Positions 15,924 to 22,373 of a DNA stretch of 22,680 nucleotides are shown here, in pieces. A program made the translations under genes and the position numbers. The first letter of the stretch is position 1. Every line of letters begins with the position of its first letter. This DNA comes from a virus, in IMG/VR virus record IMGVR_UViG_3300022885_000083, positions 1 through 22,680 of that record; one strand, 5' to 3'. The notes below the pieces were generated by a model, which did not search any database, had not been told where the DNA came from, and worked only from the letters and a program-made list of their open reading frames with translations.

Positions 15924-16790
15924 CTATGCCTCCGAGCAAGTGATGGCGACGACTTTCTTCTCCTCAAGGCGCGTGGCCCCGAAGGTTCCTTTGACGTACA
16001 CCTGAGTGGCATACGACTTGTCGTCACGTTCGGTGATGCGGACTTCCGTGTCGTTCCAGACGCCCAAGCACATGCCGGACTTCGCCCAGCATACCGCTGT
16101 GCGATCCGTGCCGGAAAGGGCAAGGCGCTGGCTGTCGAGGAAGTTGAAGCCCATGAACGACCGGATGCGACCGTCAACGAGGACCGGCTTGTTGGTGTAG
16201 TCGAGGCTGACAGCCTGAGTTTCACCGAGCAGATCATCGTGCTGCTGCGCGCCGATGGCGCAGTACAGTTCCTCGTTGTCCACATCAACTTCTGCGGCAA
16301 TGAGAAGCTGCATGGCTTCACGAAGTTTGGCAATGGTCATGCCGCCAGCGGTTGTCGCTGCCGTCTGCGCCCCTGGGAAAGTCGTGGATGTTTCACCATC
16401 TTCGCCCGTCTTAGCGGTGCCGGTTGTGGCGGCGATGATCTCGTCGTCCATTGCACGACCAAGGGCATACGCGCCGTTGATTGCATAAGGGGACGTGGGA
16501 TCAGCGATGACACGCAGCTTGTCCTGATCGTCGATCAGATCGGCCCACTCGTAATCTGCGGGGTAGACCCAACGGCGGTCATGCGGCGTCTCGATCAGCG
16601 GTGTGTCCGCGTGGCGAGTGGTTTTCTTCTGGGCCGTGACGGCTCCAACCTGGTTGACCGGAACGCCCGACTTGCCGGAGAAACTCTCATTCATCACAGA
16701 GTTGCGGAACTTGGACCCTTTCTGCTGGAGCAGATGGTCAACCGTGGACTTGTAGTCAATAAATGACCAGTCTAGGATTTCATTGGACAT
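15924..16790 (-). CDS. Major capsid protein
   Basis: A 288-residue protein with the pattern of a phage capsid family common in podoviruses: TTRHADTPLIETPHDRRWVY, then PADYEWADLIDDQDKLRV, and AYALGRAMDDEIIAATTG (H-x-D-T-P, T-P-H-x-R-R-W-x-x-P, W-A-D-L-I-D-x-x-D-K, A-x-G-R-x-x-D-D-x-I-I). The later part EELYCAIGAQQHDDLLG and RSFMGFNFLDSQRL fits the HK97-type peripheral domain. It is smaller than many (300-400), but these motifs are clear. An AAGG site lies 7 bases upstream of the ATG. It lies downstream of the only large intergenic gap and is co-transcribed with the decoration-like gene. Confidence 0.93.
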   Translation of the reverse strand: MSNEILDWSFIDYKSTVDHLLQQKGSKFRNSVMNESFSGKSGVPVNQVGAVTAQKKTTRHADTPLIETPHDRRWVYPADYEWADLIDDQDKLRVIADPTSPYAINGAYALGRAMDDEIIAATTGTAKTGEDGETSTTFPGAQTAATTAGGMTIAKLREAMQLLIAAEVDVDNEELYCAIGAQQHDDLLGETQAVSLDYTNKPVLVDGRIRSFMGFNFLDSQRLALSGTDRTAVCWAKSGMCLGVWNDTEVRITERDDKSYATQVYVKGTFGATRLEEKKVVAITCSEA

Positions 16791-16817
16791 GATATAGCCT
16801 TTCGCTTTGTCCTAAGA

Positions 16818-16839
16818 GAAACAAAAGCCAATGGCTTGT
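16818..16839 (-). terminator. Weak hairpin with T-rich tail in the capsid leader
   Basis: On the minus strand ACAAGCC-ATT-GGCTT is followed by TTGTTTCTC, giving a 5-bp core stem (AAGCC/GGCTT) and a T-rich tail. It could be a weak terminator or attenuator limiting read-through into the capsid genes, or just a 5'-UTR structure. It lies downstream of both promoter-like motifs, so full termination here would be counterproductive. Confidence 0.25.
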
Positions 16840-16885
16840 CCGAATATCGGGGCCGCTACTAGGGCTGATTTATCGGCCCGACAGG

Positions 16886-16916
16886 GGTTATCGAAGGGTC
16901 GCCCGTTCGACGCAAA
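16886..16916 (-). promoter_or_regulatory. Promoter-like motif, proximal copy
   Basis: Minus strand: TTTGCGT, 14 bases, TTCGATAACC. Read as a sigma70-type site, TTTGCG and GATAAC are 18 bases apart (or TTGCGT with 17), with weak to moderate matches to the consensus. The same 31-base layout occurs 78 bases upstream. It could alternatively be an operator or the recognition site of a phage-encoded factor. Confidence 0.4.
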
Positions 16917-16963
16917 TAGCGCGCTTGTGGTAAATATGGCACAGGTGTCGTGTTTGTGCAACA

Positions 16964-16994
16964 GATTATCGAACGCCTACTTCACAGACGCCAA
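16964..16994 (-). promoter_or_regulatory. Promoter-like motif, distal copy
   Basis: Minus strand: TTGGCGT, 14 bases, TTCGATAATC. TTGGCG (4 of 6 to TTGACA) and GATAAT (5 of 6 to TATAAT) are separated by 18 bases, so it is the better promoter candidate of the pair. Its upstream half lies inside the last codons of the coiled-coil gene. Both halves differ from the proximal copy by a single base each, while the 14-base spacer is different but of the same length. Confidence 0.45.
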
Positions 16995-17411
16995 CAGGGC
17001 CAAAACCCCGTCCTCAAACTCAGCCACCCGCTCCATGAACTTTGTCTCCTGGTCGGCCAACTTGGCTTTCTGCGCGGTGAACTGGCGCTGGTCGAACGCG
17101 AACTTCTCAAGCTGCTTGGCGAACGCCTTCTTCTCTGTCGCCAGTTCGCCTTTGGCCTTCTCGACCGGGCGCATGGCGGCATTGGCACTCTCGGTGATGG
17201 ACTTGGCTTTCGCCTTGGCCGTCTCGACAGTACCCGCCATGAGCGCGTTCATCTCATCGAACTCAGCGTTGAGGGTTTTGTTGCGCTTCTTCACCTTGTC
17301 GTGAGAAGCGGCAAGGTTGGTCTCTGCGTCGGCCAACTCCCGCAACCGTGCTTTGAACTTCGCGCCGTCCTGGACAATGTCGAGGGCGTCGCTCGCGCCT
17401 AGCTTGCTCAT
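16977..17411 (-). CDS. Coiled-coil head-region protein, unrecognised
   Basis: A 144-residue, highly charged helical protein. About residues 18-50 and 75-140 have heptad-like patterns (LRELADAETNLAASHDKVKK; LEKFAFDQRQFTAQKAKLAD), consistent with a coiled coil; no membrane segment. The ATG at 17411 has a weak AAGGC site and follows the scaffold-like gene by 15 bases. It sits between that gene and the capsid gene, where a scaffolding subunit, head-vertex or assembly protein would be expected. I do not recognise the family. The abundance of Lys/Glu and lack of catalytic residues fit a structural or assembly role. The end of this gene carries half of the distal promoter-like motif. Confidence 0.7.
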   Translation of the reverse strand: MSKLGASDALDIVQDGAKFKARLRELADAETNLAASHDKVKKRNKTLNAEFDEMNALMAGTVETAKAKAKSITESANAAMRPVEKAKGELATEKKAFAKQLEKFAFDQRQFTAQKAKLADQETKFMERVAEFEDGVLALLASVK

Positions 17412-17426
17412 GCTTCTGCGCCTTGC

Positions 17427-18293
17427 CTAACCGCGACCGGCAGCGGCTTGCTGCGCGAAAGCGGACTTCTTCGCCACCATCGCCTTGTGTTTGGGGTGAC
17501 CCCGGTCCATGAGTGCCTTGTATGTTTCTGGGTCGCCCCACATCGCGTTCATAGCCTCGATAGCCGCTGACGGGGTGAGCGCACCCTCGGCACTCTCACC
17601 GTTGACCACCATATCCTCGCCCAGCTTGGTCGCCAACTGATCGACAAACCGCAGGGCCGCTGCTGGCCCCATAGCCGATCGAAGGCCGAGAAGATGCTCA
17701 TTGTTGATACCGAGCGCGGCTGCTGTGCTGTCCATGCCCGTCATCTTCTGCTCGAAGGCCGCGCCCCACTCGCGCCGCAGTTCTGTTTCGGCTGCTGCCG
17801 CCGATTGCTCGTTGGCCTCCTGCCGCGCGCCGGTCAGGGAGGCGACGTGTTCGTTCCACTCCGCTGCAACGCCCTTTGCCTGTGCGGGTGTCAAGCCGTG
17901 TTTGTGGAACACGCTGCCCGCCCACTCGGCCATCGCGCCGTCCTGACCCTCGGGGACCGGCAGTTCGTAACCGGCCGGCGTCTCGGGGCGGCCCAACTTG
18001 CCATAGAACTCGCCCAGGGCTTCGGGGTCGGCGTCCGGCCCCGGCAGAGTGACCGTGCGCCCGGCCTTATCCGCGCCGAACATCTTTTCGAGATTGTGAT
18101 ACATCGAAGCCAACTGCTCCGGTTCCTTCACGCCCTTGTTCTCAACAAACCCGCGCAAATCCTCGTTCTGGAATTTGCTGTAGAAAGGCTCTGCCGGGGC
18201 GGCGGGCGCTGCTGCTGCGGGCGCTGCCTCCGGGGCGGCTTCTGCTGCTGGTGCCGGGTTGCCCGCGTCTACGGACCCAATATCATCAGACAT
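17427..18293 (-). CDS. Capsid scaffolding (assembly) protein candidate
   Basis: A 288-residue protein with an excellent ribosome binding site (AGGAG, 8 bases before ATG). Residues about 10-37 are a disordered Ala/Pro/Glu stretch. Next come FYSKFQNEDLRGFVENKG and a helical part with LASMYHNLEKMFGADKAGRT. LPGPDADPEALGEFYGKLGR then PETPAGYELPVPEG is a pattern I know from phage head-assembly or scaffold proteins located between portal and capsid genes. The C-terminal end is a basic helix (RGHPKHKAMVAKKSAFAQQA), as expected of scaffolds that bind capsid protein with a basic tail. It is acidic overall, without cysteines or catalytic motifs. The assignment rests on this pattern and gene order. Confidence 0.8.
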   Translation of the reverse strand: MSDDIGSVDAGNPAPAAEAAPEAAPAAAAPAAPAEPFYSKFQNEDLRGFVENKGVKEPEQLASMYHNLEKMFGADKAGRTVTLPGPDADPEALGEFYGKLGRPETPAGYELPVPEGQDGAMAEWAGSVFHKHGLTPAQAKGVAAEWNEHVASLTGARQEANEQSAAAAETELRREWGAAFEQKMTGMDSTAAALGINNEHLLGLRSAMGPAAALRFVDQLATKLGEDMVVNGESAEGALTPSAAIEAMNAMWGDPETYKALMDRGHPKHKAMVAKKSAFAQQAAAGRG

Positions 18294-18296
18294 GAA

Positions 18297-18551
18297 TTAT
18301 TCTCCTGTTGGGTTGAAGTATTGTACCAATTCGTCGGGCGTCAGGTTGAGGTGCTTCGTGATCCGAAGCCATACCTCACGTCGGCCTTCCAGCAAGGCGG
18401 ACACGCGGGGGTCTGTGTCAAAGGTGGTTTCATCCGCACGGCAGAACCGCGCAAGGTCGGCCAGTACCGCCTGTCCACCGACGCCCGCGAAGGTCGTCTG
18501 ATAGTTGCGCTTGCGGGTCGTGAGGAACCGCAGGGTGTCTGCGAGCGCCAT
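18297..18551 (-). CDS. Bbp19-like small phage protein
   Basis: An 84-residue protein. YQTTFAGVGGQAVLADLARF, then a C-R-A-x-E-T-T-F element with DTDPRVSALLEGRREVWLRI closely follows the pattern of the small Bbp19-like family of podoviruses and prophages (Y-x-x-x-F, G-x-x-G-x-x-V-L-x-D-L-A-R-F, D-P-R-x-x-x-L-x-E-G-R-R-E-V-W-L-R-I). The molecular function is not known to me. It starts 1 base after the portal stop and ends 3 bases before the scaffold-like gene, whose ribosome binding site is in its last codons. Co-location with the portal is usual for the family and suggests a head-assembly or packaging-related function. Confidence 0.85.
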   Translation of the reverse strand: MALADTLRFLTTRKRNYQTTFAGVGGQAVLADLARFCRADETTFDTDPRVSALLEGRREVWLRITKHLNLTPDELVQYFNPTGE

Positions 18552-18552
18552 A

Positions 18553-20169
18553 CTACGACCCCAACTGCTTCATAATTCCCGCCGCCGCCGGGGCGGCATC
18601 GACCATCTGCTGCACCTGGGCTTGTTGCGCGCGGCCCCGCCGCAGAGACTTGATGGCGTCCTCACCATTCATCCACGACGGCGGCACCGCGTTGATCTCG
18701 GCCAGGTTACGATAGATCACGTCAGCGTTGAAGTTGTCCAGCACCGAGATGTCCTTTGTGGTGTTGGCGTAGGCAATCGCTGCTTCCAGCGTCCGCAGCC
18801 AACCACCGGCCTCCTCGGCTCGCTGTGAGCGAGACAGCGGGCTGTCGTATTGAACTTCGTACTCACCTTCGGCCTCGATCAGTGCTTGCGGCATCTCTGG
18901 CATGACGTTCTGCTTCATCAACAGATCGAGTTCACGCTCGATCATTGGCCCGAGCATCTCGGACTGCTGACGCCCCATCGTCGGTGCCAGGAGCATCCCC
19001 TTCTCGCGGGTCCGCTCCAACACTTCCGTCGCCGTCATGGCGGGGGTTTCAACCAAAATCTGGAACAGCGTCACAAGGAACGCATCGTTGATGACCTGCC
19101 GCTCCATGTCCATGAGTTCCTGACCCGCGGCGAGGTTGCCGGTGGGCAGTTCATGGACCAACCGCTGGCCCGACGAGTTCACCCCGCCGGAGTTCATCGC
19201 GCCGGGGCGCATGGAGAAGGTGTCGAGGATGCCGTCATCATGCGTCAATAACACGGGGTCCACAATACGGTGGCCCTGCTTGAGCATGGTCTTCTTCTGC
19301 TCGTTGAGAACCTTGATGGCGGGGAGTGCCATCATCGCAGGCGAGCGCCCATAAATCTCGCCCGGCCCTGTGACGTACCGACTGATCGGATATGGGAAGG
19401 TGTCGAACCCGCCCTCGGACAGAAGCACATGACCTTCGAGCAGGACGTAGTACGACCCCCACCGCTTGCCCCGCGCGTCGGCCCGCGCTGCGCTGTAATC
19501 CGAGCGTGGCTTCACGCAATGGATGATCTCGTATTTCTTGTCTGGTGTCTCGCGCGCGCCCTTCTCAACATCGCCCACATTCTCGAAACGACCGTTCTTT
19601 TTGCGCTGCATGATCTGGCGCGCGGTCAGCGTGAACTTCCGGTAGGAGGTGTCAACAATGCCCTGATGGTTCAGGTCGAAGTAGATCGAGCGGAGGTTGA
19701 TGGCCTGGTAGCGCAGCCCGCCGTCGTCATGTGCGTCGGGGAAGATGCAGGACGTGCCGAAGGCACCAAGGCCAATGAAGACCTCGTGCATCTGAGAGGC
19801 GTAGTTTGCGCGGGGTGAATACCGATAGCGGAACAGCGAGTTGTTGGCTTCCTCAAACCACAGCTTGACCTTATGATTTCGCATCAGCGACGGATCGGAC
19901 GCCGTCAGCCGGTGCCACTTCTGGTTTCTTGGAACCAGCATACTTTCCATGACAGCAGCAAACCGCTCAAGCCCGAGCGCGGCTGTGCTGTCGAACATCT
20001 TCTCTGTGCGCTTCTCGCCGCGTGTGATGCCCGTGTCGGGGGTCTGGAACGTGTCAGAGTAGCGGGGGAGCACGCGATCCGCGACTTCCTCCCAATGCTC
20101 CTCCCAAGTCCCACGATCACCTTTCAGGCGCTCGTAGCGTTTGACGATCTCTTGCGCGATGTTGTCCAT
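18553..20169 (-). CDS. Portal protein (podovirus head-tail connector)
   Basis: A 538-residue protein of the normal size for podovirus portals. Features include RYERLKGDRGTWEEHWEEVA (11-30) followed by D-R-V-L-P, the core LGAFGTSCIF (134-143), and the signature GPGEIYGRSPAMMALPAIKV with L-N (268-289), typical of the T7-type head-to-tail connector family. It forms the dodecameric ring at one capsid vertex through which DNA is packed by the terminase and later leaves. Translation starts at ATG 20169 with an AGAGGA site about 10 bases upstream; that site lies inside the preceding mini-gene, whose stop overlaps the start as TGATG. It is followed by the Bbp19-like and scaffold-like genes. Confidence 0.95.
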   Translation of the reverse strand: MDNIAQEIVKRYERLKGDRGTWEEHWEEVADRVLPRYSDTFQTPDTGITRGEKRTEKMFDSTAALGLERFAAVMESMLVPRNQKWHRLTASDPSLMRNHKVKLWFEEANNSLFRYRYSPRANYASQMHEVFIGLGAFGTSCIFPDAHDDGGLRYQAINLRSIYFDLNHQGIVDTSYRKFTLTARQIMQRKKNGRFENVGDVEKGARETPDKKYEIIHCVKPRSDYSAARADARGKRWGSYYVLLEGHVLLSEGGFDTFPYPISRYVTGPGEIYGRSPAMMALPAIKVLNEQKKTMLKQGHRIVDPVLLTHDDGILDTFSMRPGAMNSGGVNSSGQRLVHELPTGNLAAGQELMDMERQVINDAFLVTLFQILVETPAMTATEVLERTREKGMLLAPTMGRQQSEMLGPMIERELDLLMKQNVMPEMPQALIEAEGEYEVQYDSPLSRSQRAEEAGGWLRTLEAAIAYANTTKDISVLDNFNADVIYRNLAEINAVPPSWMNGEDAIKSLRRGRAQQAQVQQMVDAAPAAAGIMKQLGS

Positions 20170-20258
20170 CAGTGGTGCGTCCTCTTGCTGCTATCGCTGC
20201 GGGTCAGCACAGTGAGCCTGCCAAACCGATGCCCCACTAGATCAAGTGTTTCTCTCAT
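20169..20258 (-). pseudogene. 29-residue mini-gene, likely remnant of an HNH-type homing endonuclease
   Basis: A frame from ATG 20258 to TGA 20169 encodes 29 residues: MRETLDLVGHRFGRLTVLTR then SDSSKRTHH. The segment D-L-V-G-H-R-F-G-R-L-T-V-L closely resembles the N-terminal element (x-D-L-x-G-Q-R-F-G-R-L-T-V-x-x-R) of many phage HNH/AP2-type homing endonucleases, which are normally about 150-200 residues. The remainder, including any HNH motif, is absent. The frame is packed exactly between neighbours: it starts one base after the stop of the upstream gene and its stop overlaps the portal start. No ribosome binding site is visible, and its last codons hold the portal ribosome binding site. 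It may be a deletion remnant or a retained short peptide. Confidence 0.5.
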
Positions 20259-20259
20259 G

Positions 20260-20577
20260 TCATTCGCCAAGTAACGTTTTTCGGACACTCTGTCCGTCGC
20301 CGCCCTGAGATGACGATGTGTTCGCGCGTCTGCGCGCGTCCAGAGGATCGGGCGTCGTGGGTGCCGATGGTGCCAGAAGTATTCCTGACGCCGGTGCGCC
20401 GGGTTGCCGGGGCTGCGGGGCCAACGGTGTGTCGCCCCCAGCATCGCCGCCAACACCCGCCCCCGCTGTGCTGGTGCCTGTGTTGCCCATCGACATGCCC
20501 TCGACGGCTGCTGAGATGCCCATACCGTCGCCAATGCCGCCAGCACCGCCCACGCCACCACCAGACCCACCACCCAT
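20260..20577 (-). CDS. Gly-rich small protein with C-terminal KTLLG motif
   Basis: A 105-residue low-complexity protein. The first 50 residues are mostly Gly/Ala/Ser/Met (MGGGSGGGVGGAGGIGDG), the middle is Pro/Ala-rich, and the end is DARRRANTSSSQGGDGQSVR then KTLLGE. The ATG shares one base with the upstream stop (TAATG), implying translational coupling. The C-terminus is similar in layout to that of the gene just upstream, which ends VVKKTLLGSA: a basic helix, a Gly/Ser/Thr loop, then (K/R)KTLLG. It is probably intrinsically disordered. The function is unknown; position between terminase and portal suggests a packaging or head accessory role. Confidence 0.7.
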   Translation of the reverse strand: MGGGSGGGVGGAGGIGDGMGISAAVEGMSMGNTGTSTAGAGVGGDAGGDTPLAPQPRQPGAPASGILLAPSAPTTPDPLDARRRANTSSSQGGDGQSVRKTLLGE

Positions 20578-20789
20578 TAGGCGGAGCCTAGCAGCGTCTT
20601 CTTCACGACAGGAACCTCATCAGTCACACCCTGTCCACTTGTCAAAATTGTTGATGCGCGACCTTGTGTCCCCGCTTGTCGCAGCCGCTCATTGCGGGCG
20701 GCAAGCTGCACGTCCGCGTCCGACCGATCAGGCGGAGGCGGCGGCGGGGCCGGGGCTGTGGGCGCTGCGCCTCCAAAAATTCCACCCAT
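20577..20789 (-). CDS. Small proline-rich protein with C-terminal KTLLG motif
   Basis: A 70-residue protein, MGGIFGGAAPTAPAPPPPPP at the start, then a charged helix (DADVQLAARNERLRQAG), GRASTILTSGQGV and VVKKTLLGSA at the end. The start at 20789 is decided by a perfect AAGGAG site (20799-20804) 9 bases upstream; an in-frame GTG at 20810 was rejected since it would include that site. Proteins of this layout (poly-Pro, helix, GRASTIL-T, KTLLG) occur near portal or terminase genes of many phages. I recognise the pattern but know no function. It follows the terminase after a 48-base gap. Confidence 0.8.
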   Translation of the reverse strand: MGGIFGGAAPTAPAPPPPPPDRSDADVQLAARNERLRQAGTQGRASTILTSGQGVTDEVPVVKKTLLGSA

Positions 20790-20798
20790 AGAGTGTTG

Positions 20799-20804
20799 CT
20801 CCTT
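20799..20804 (-). promoter_or_regulatory. Ribosome binding site deciding the start at 20789
   Basis: AAGGAG on the minus strand, 9 bases before ATG 20789. It lies inside the longer in-frame reading that would begin with GTG at 20810, showing that the shorter form is the likely product. Confidence 0.75.
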
Positions 20805-20837
20805 TGTCACACTATTGCATAGTTACCACAGTTTCGC

Positions 20838-22370
20838 CTACGCGAACAAGTCATAATCCATCCCCGCCGCCACACGCCGTCTTGCGGATCGCCGGGAGGT
20901 CTTCGCATCGCCGCGCGCGATGGTCCGCGAGAAGGTCATCATGTAGGCGTCCGCATAATCGGGGCTGGCGAAACCTTTGGCGCGCATCTGATCCTTCGAC
21001 CACAGCGCAAGCTGCCCCTTCAAATTTATCCGGTAGCGCATCCCGCAGAGATCGACGACGAGTTCCTTGTGATCTGGTAAGCTGCCACTCGGTAGCCACT
21101 CCTTGAAACGGCCCCAGATTTCGGTGCGGTGGAGGTAATATCTCTCTGGGTCGCTCGCCGTGCTGCTCGCCATCACCGAGATGATCTGGTAGCCCATCCG
21201 CTCCAACAGTTCGATCACCGGCCCGCCAATACCATCTGCCTCAATCATCACAGCATCCGGTTTGTACTTCTCAATCGCGGCGGCACAATGCTCCGCCAAC
21301 TCTGCTGTCGTCGTCTTGGGATAGACCAACGGCTCGATGGAGCGCGCGTCGCGCCCCTGCCGGAAAGCGATCACCGCCTTGTCCCGGCCCATGCGCGCAG
21401 GATCGACGCCCATGATGAGCGGCGCGTGGATGTCCGGCTCGACCTCGCGGGCGACGGCGTCCTCGACCTCGCCACGGCTCAGGAAGTTCTCGTCGCCCTG
21501 ACGGGGGAACATGCCGTAGACCTCGACACGGGCCTCGTCGCTATCCTCACCGTACTGCTTGATGATACCCGCGTAGAGCGCCTGATCGTTCTCGTTGACC
21601 GTGCGGGCGTCAACCGTGCGATGCCACCACGCATCGCGGTTCGCATTGAAGCACTCGAAGAACGTGCCGGATGGGTTGCGTGGGTTGGAAATGGCTACCC
21701 AGAAACGATGCACGGTCGGATCGGTAAAATAGCCCTCGGTCACGGGCCAGATGGGCGCGGGGATGCCGCTGGCCTCGTCGAACAACACGGCCATGCCAGC
21801 ATGGCTGTGGACACCGGCAAAGGCGTCTGGTGACTCCTCGGACCACAGGCGCGCTTGGATGTACCAGTAGGCATCATCGTAGTCGGTCGTCGTCTTGAGG
21901 GAGTGGATCAGCCACTCTGCCGGGCGGAGGCTCATGGCATTGTGCTCGAACCAGTTGGCGTTGATCGCCATCGTGGCCCACTTGCGGATTTCCGGGAACG
22001 TGGTCGATTTTAACTGCTGTTCGGTGTTGGCGGAAACGATGACCGTGGAAGATGGGACTGTGGAGAATAGCCAGAGTGCCACCCAGGCGAGGAACGCGGA
22101 CTTGCCGATACCGCGACCGGACGCTATGGCGATTTTAAGGAGTTCGGGGGTGAGGTCTTGGCGGGTGCGATTGCGGTTACGGGCGATGTGGTCACGCATC
22201 TCTTGGAGGGCTTCGAGTTGCCATTGGCGGGGGCCGTGGTGGTGTTCGAGGGGGGAGTTGGGTTTCTGCCACGGGAAGGTGTAGAGGACGAACTGCAGGG
22301 GGTCGTCTGCAAAGGCGAGCATCTGGGCGATGAGTTGCTGTTCGCCTTCACGTGGTTCTTGCTTGGCCAT
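20838..22370 (-). CDS. terL: Terminase large subunit (DNA packaging ATPase/nuclease)
   Basis: A 510-residue packaging motor. The N-terminal ATPase has a Walker A loop GRGIGKSA (85-92, Lys90), a Walker B strand MAVLFDEA (193-200, Asp198, catalytic Glu199) and a likely coupling motif VAISNP (225-230). The C-terminal RNase H-like nuclease shows its acidic residues in GVDPARMGRD (Asp323), VMIEADG (Glu377/Asp379) and DYADAYMM (Asp472/Asp474). Together they hydrolyse ATP to push DNA through the portal and cut concatemers. Length is usual for the family. The start ATG 22370 is 3 bases after the stop of the Tad2-like gene. A small subunit is not visible; it may lie beyond the right edge. Confidence 0.97.
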   Translation of the reverse strand: MAKQEPREGEQQLIAQMLAFADDPLQFVLYTFPWQKPNSPLEHHHGPRQWQLEALQEMRDHIARNRNRTRQDLTPELLKIAIASGRGIGKSAFLAWVALWLFSTVPSSTVIVSANTEQQLKSTTFPEIRKWATMAINANWFEHNAMSLRPAEWLIHSLKTTTDYDDAYWYIQARLWSEESPDAFAGVHSHAGMAVLFDEASGIPAPIWPVTEGYFTDPTVHRFWVAISNPRNPSGTFFECFNANRDAWWHRTVDARTVNENDQALYAGIIKQYGEDSDEARVEVYGMFPRQGDENFLSRGEVEDAVAREVEPDIHAPLIMGVDPARMGRDKAVIAFRQGRDARSIEPLVYPKTTTAELAEHCAAAIEKYKPDAVMIEADGIGGPVIELLERMGYQIISVMASSTASDPERYYLHRTEIWGRFKEWLPSGSLPDHKELVVDLCGMRYRINLKGQLALWSKDQMRAKGFASPDYADAYMMTFSRTIARGDAKTSRRSARRRVAAGMDYDLFA

Positions 22371-22373
22371 TGA

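Larger units (their letters stand above)
16791..16976 (-). promoter_or_regulatory. Leader region of the capsid genes, the only large noncoding gap
   Basis: The 186-base gap between the coiled-coil gene and the capsid gene contains most of two copies of the bipartite motif TT(G/T)GCGT-N14-TTCGATAA(T/C)C on the minus strand (16964-16994 and 16886-16916). A small hairpin follows at 16821-16839, then the capsid ribosome binding site. No start codon with a plausible open frame was seen here. The arrangement suggests dedicated expression of the capsid and decoration proteins. Confidence 0.6.

Noticed and set aside
20169-20573. 134-codon minus-strand frame overlapping the Gly-rich KTLLG gene and the gap before the portal
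   Set aside because: Most of it is an out-of-frame reading of the Gly-rich gene. Only its last 29 codons, with their own ATG at 20258, are supported and are reported as the mini-gene.
20833-20846. TTCGC-CTAC-GCGAA inverted repeat around the terminase stop as a terminator
   Set aside because: Only a 5-bp stem, includes the stop codon, and no T-run follows on the minus strand.
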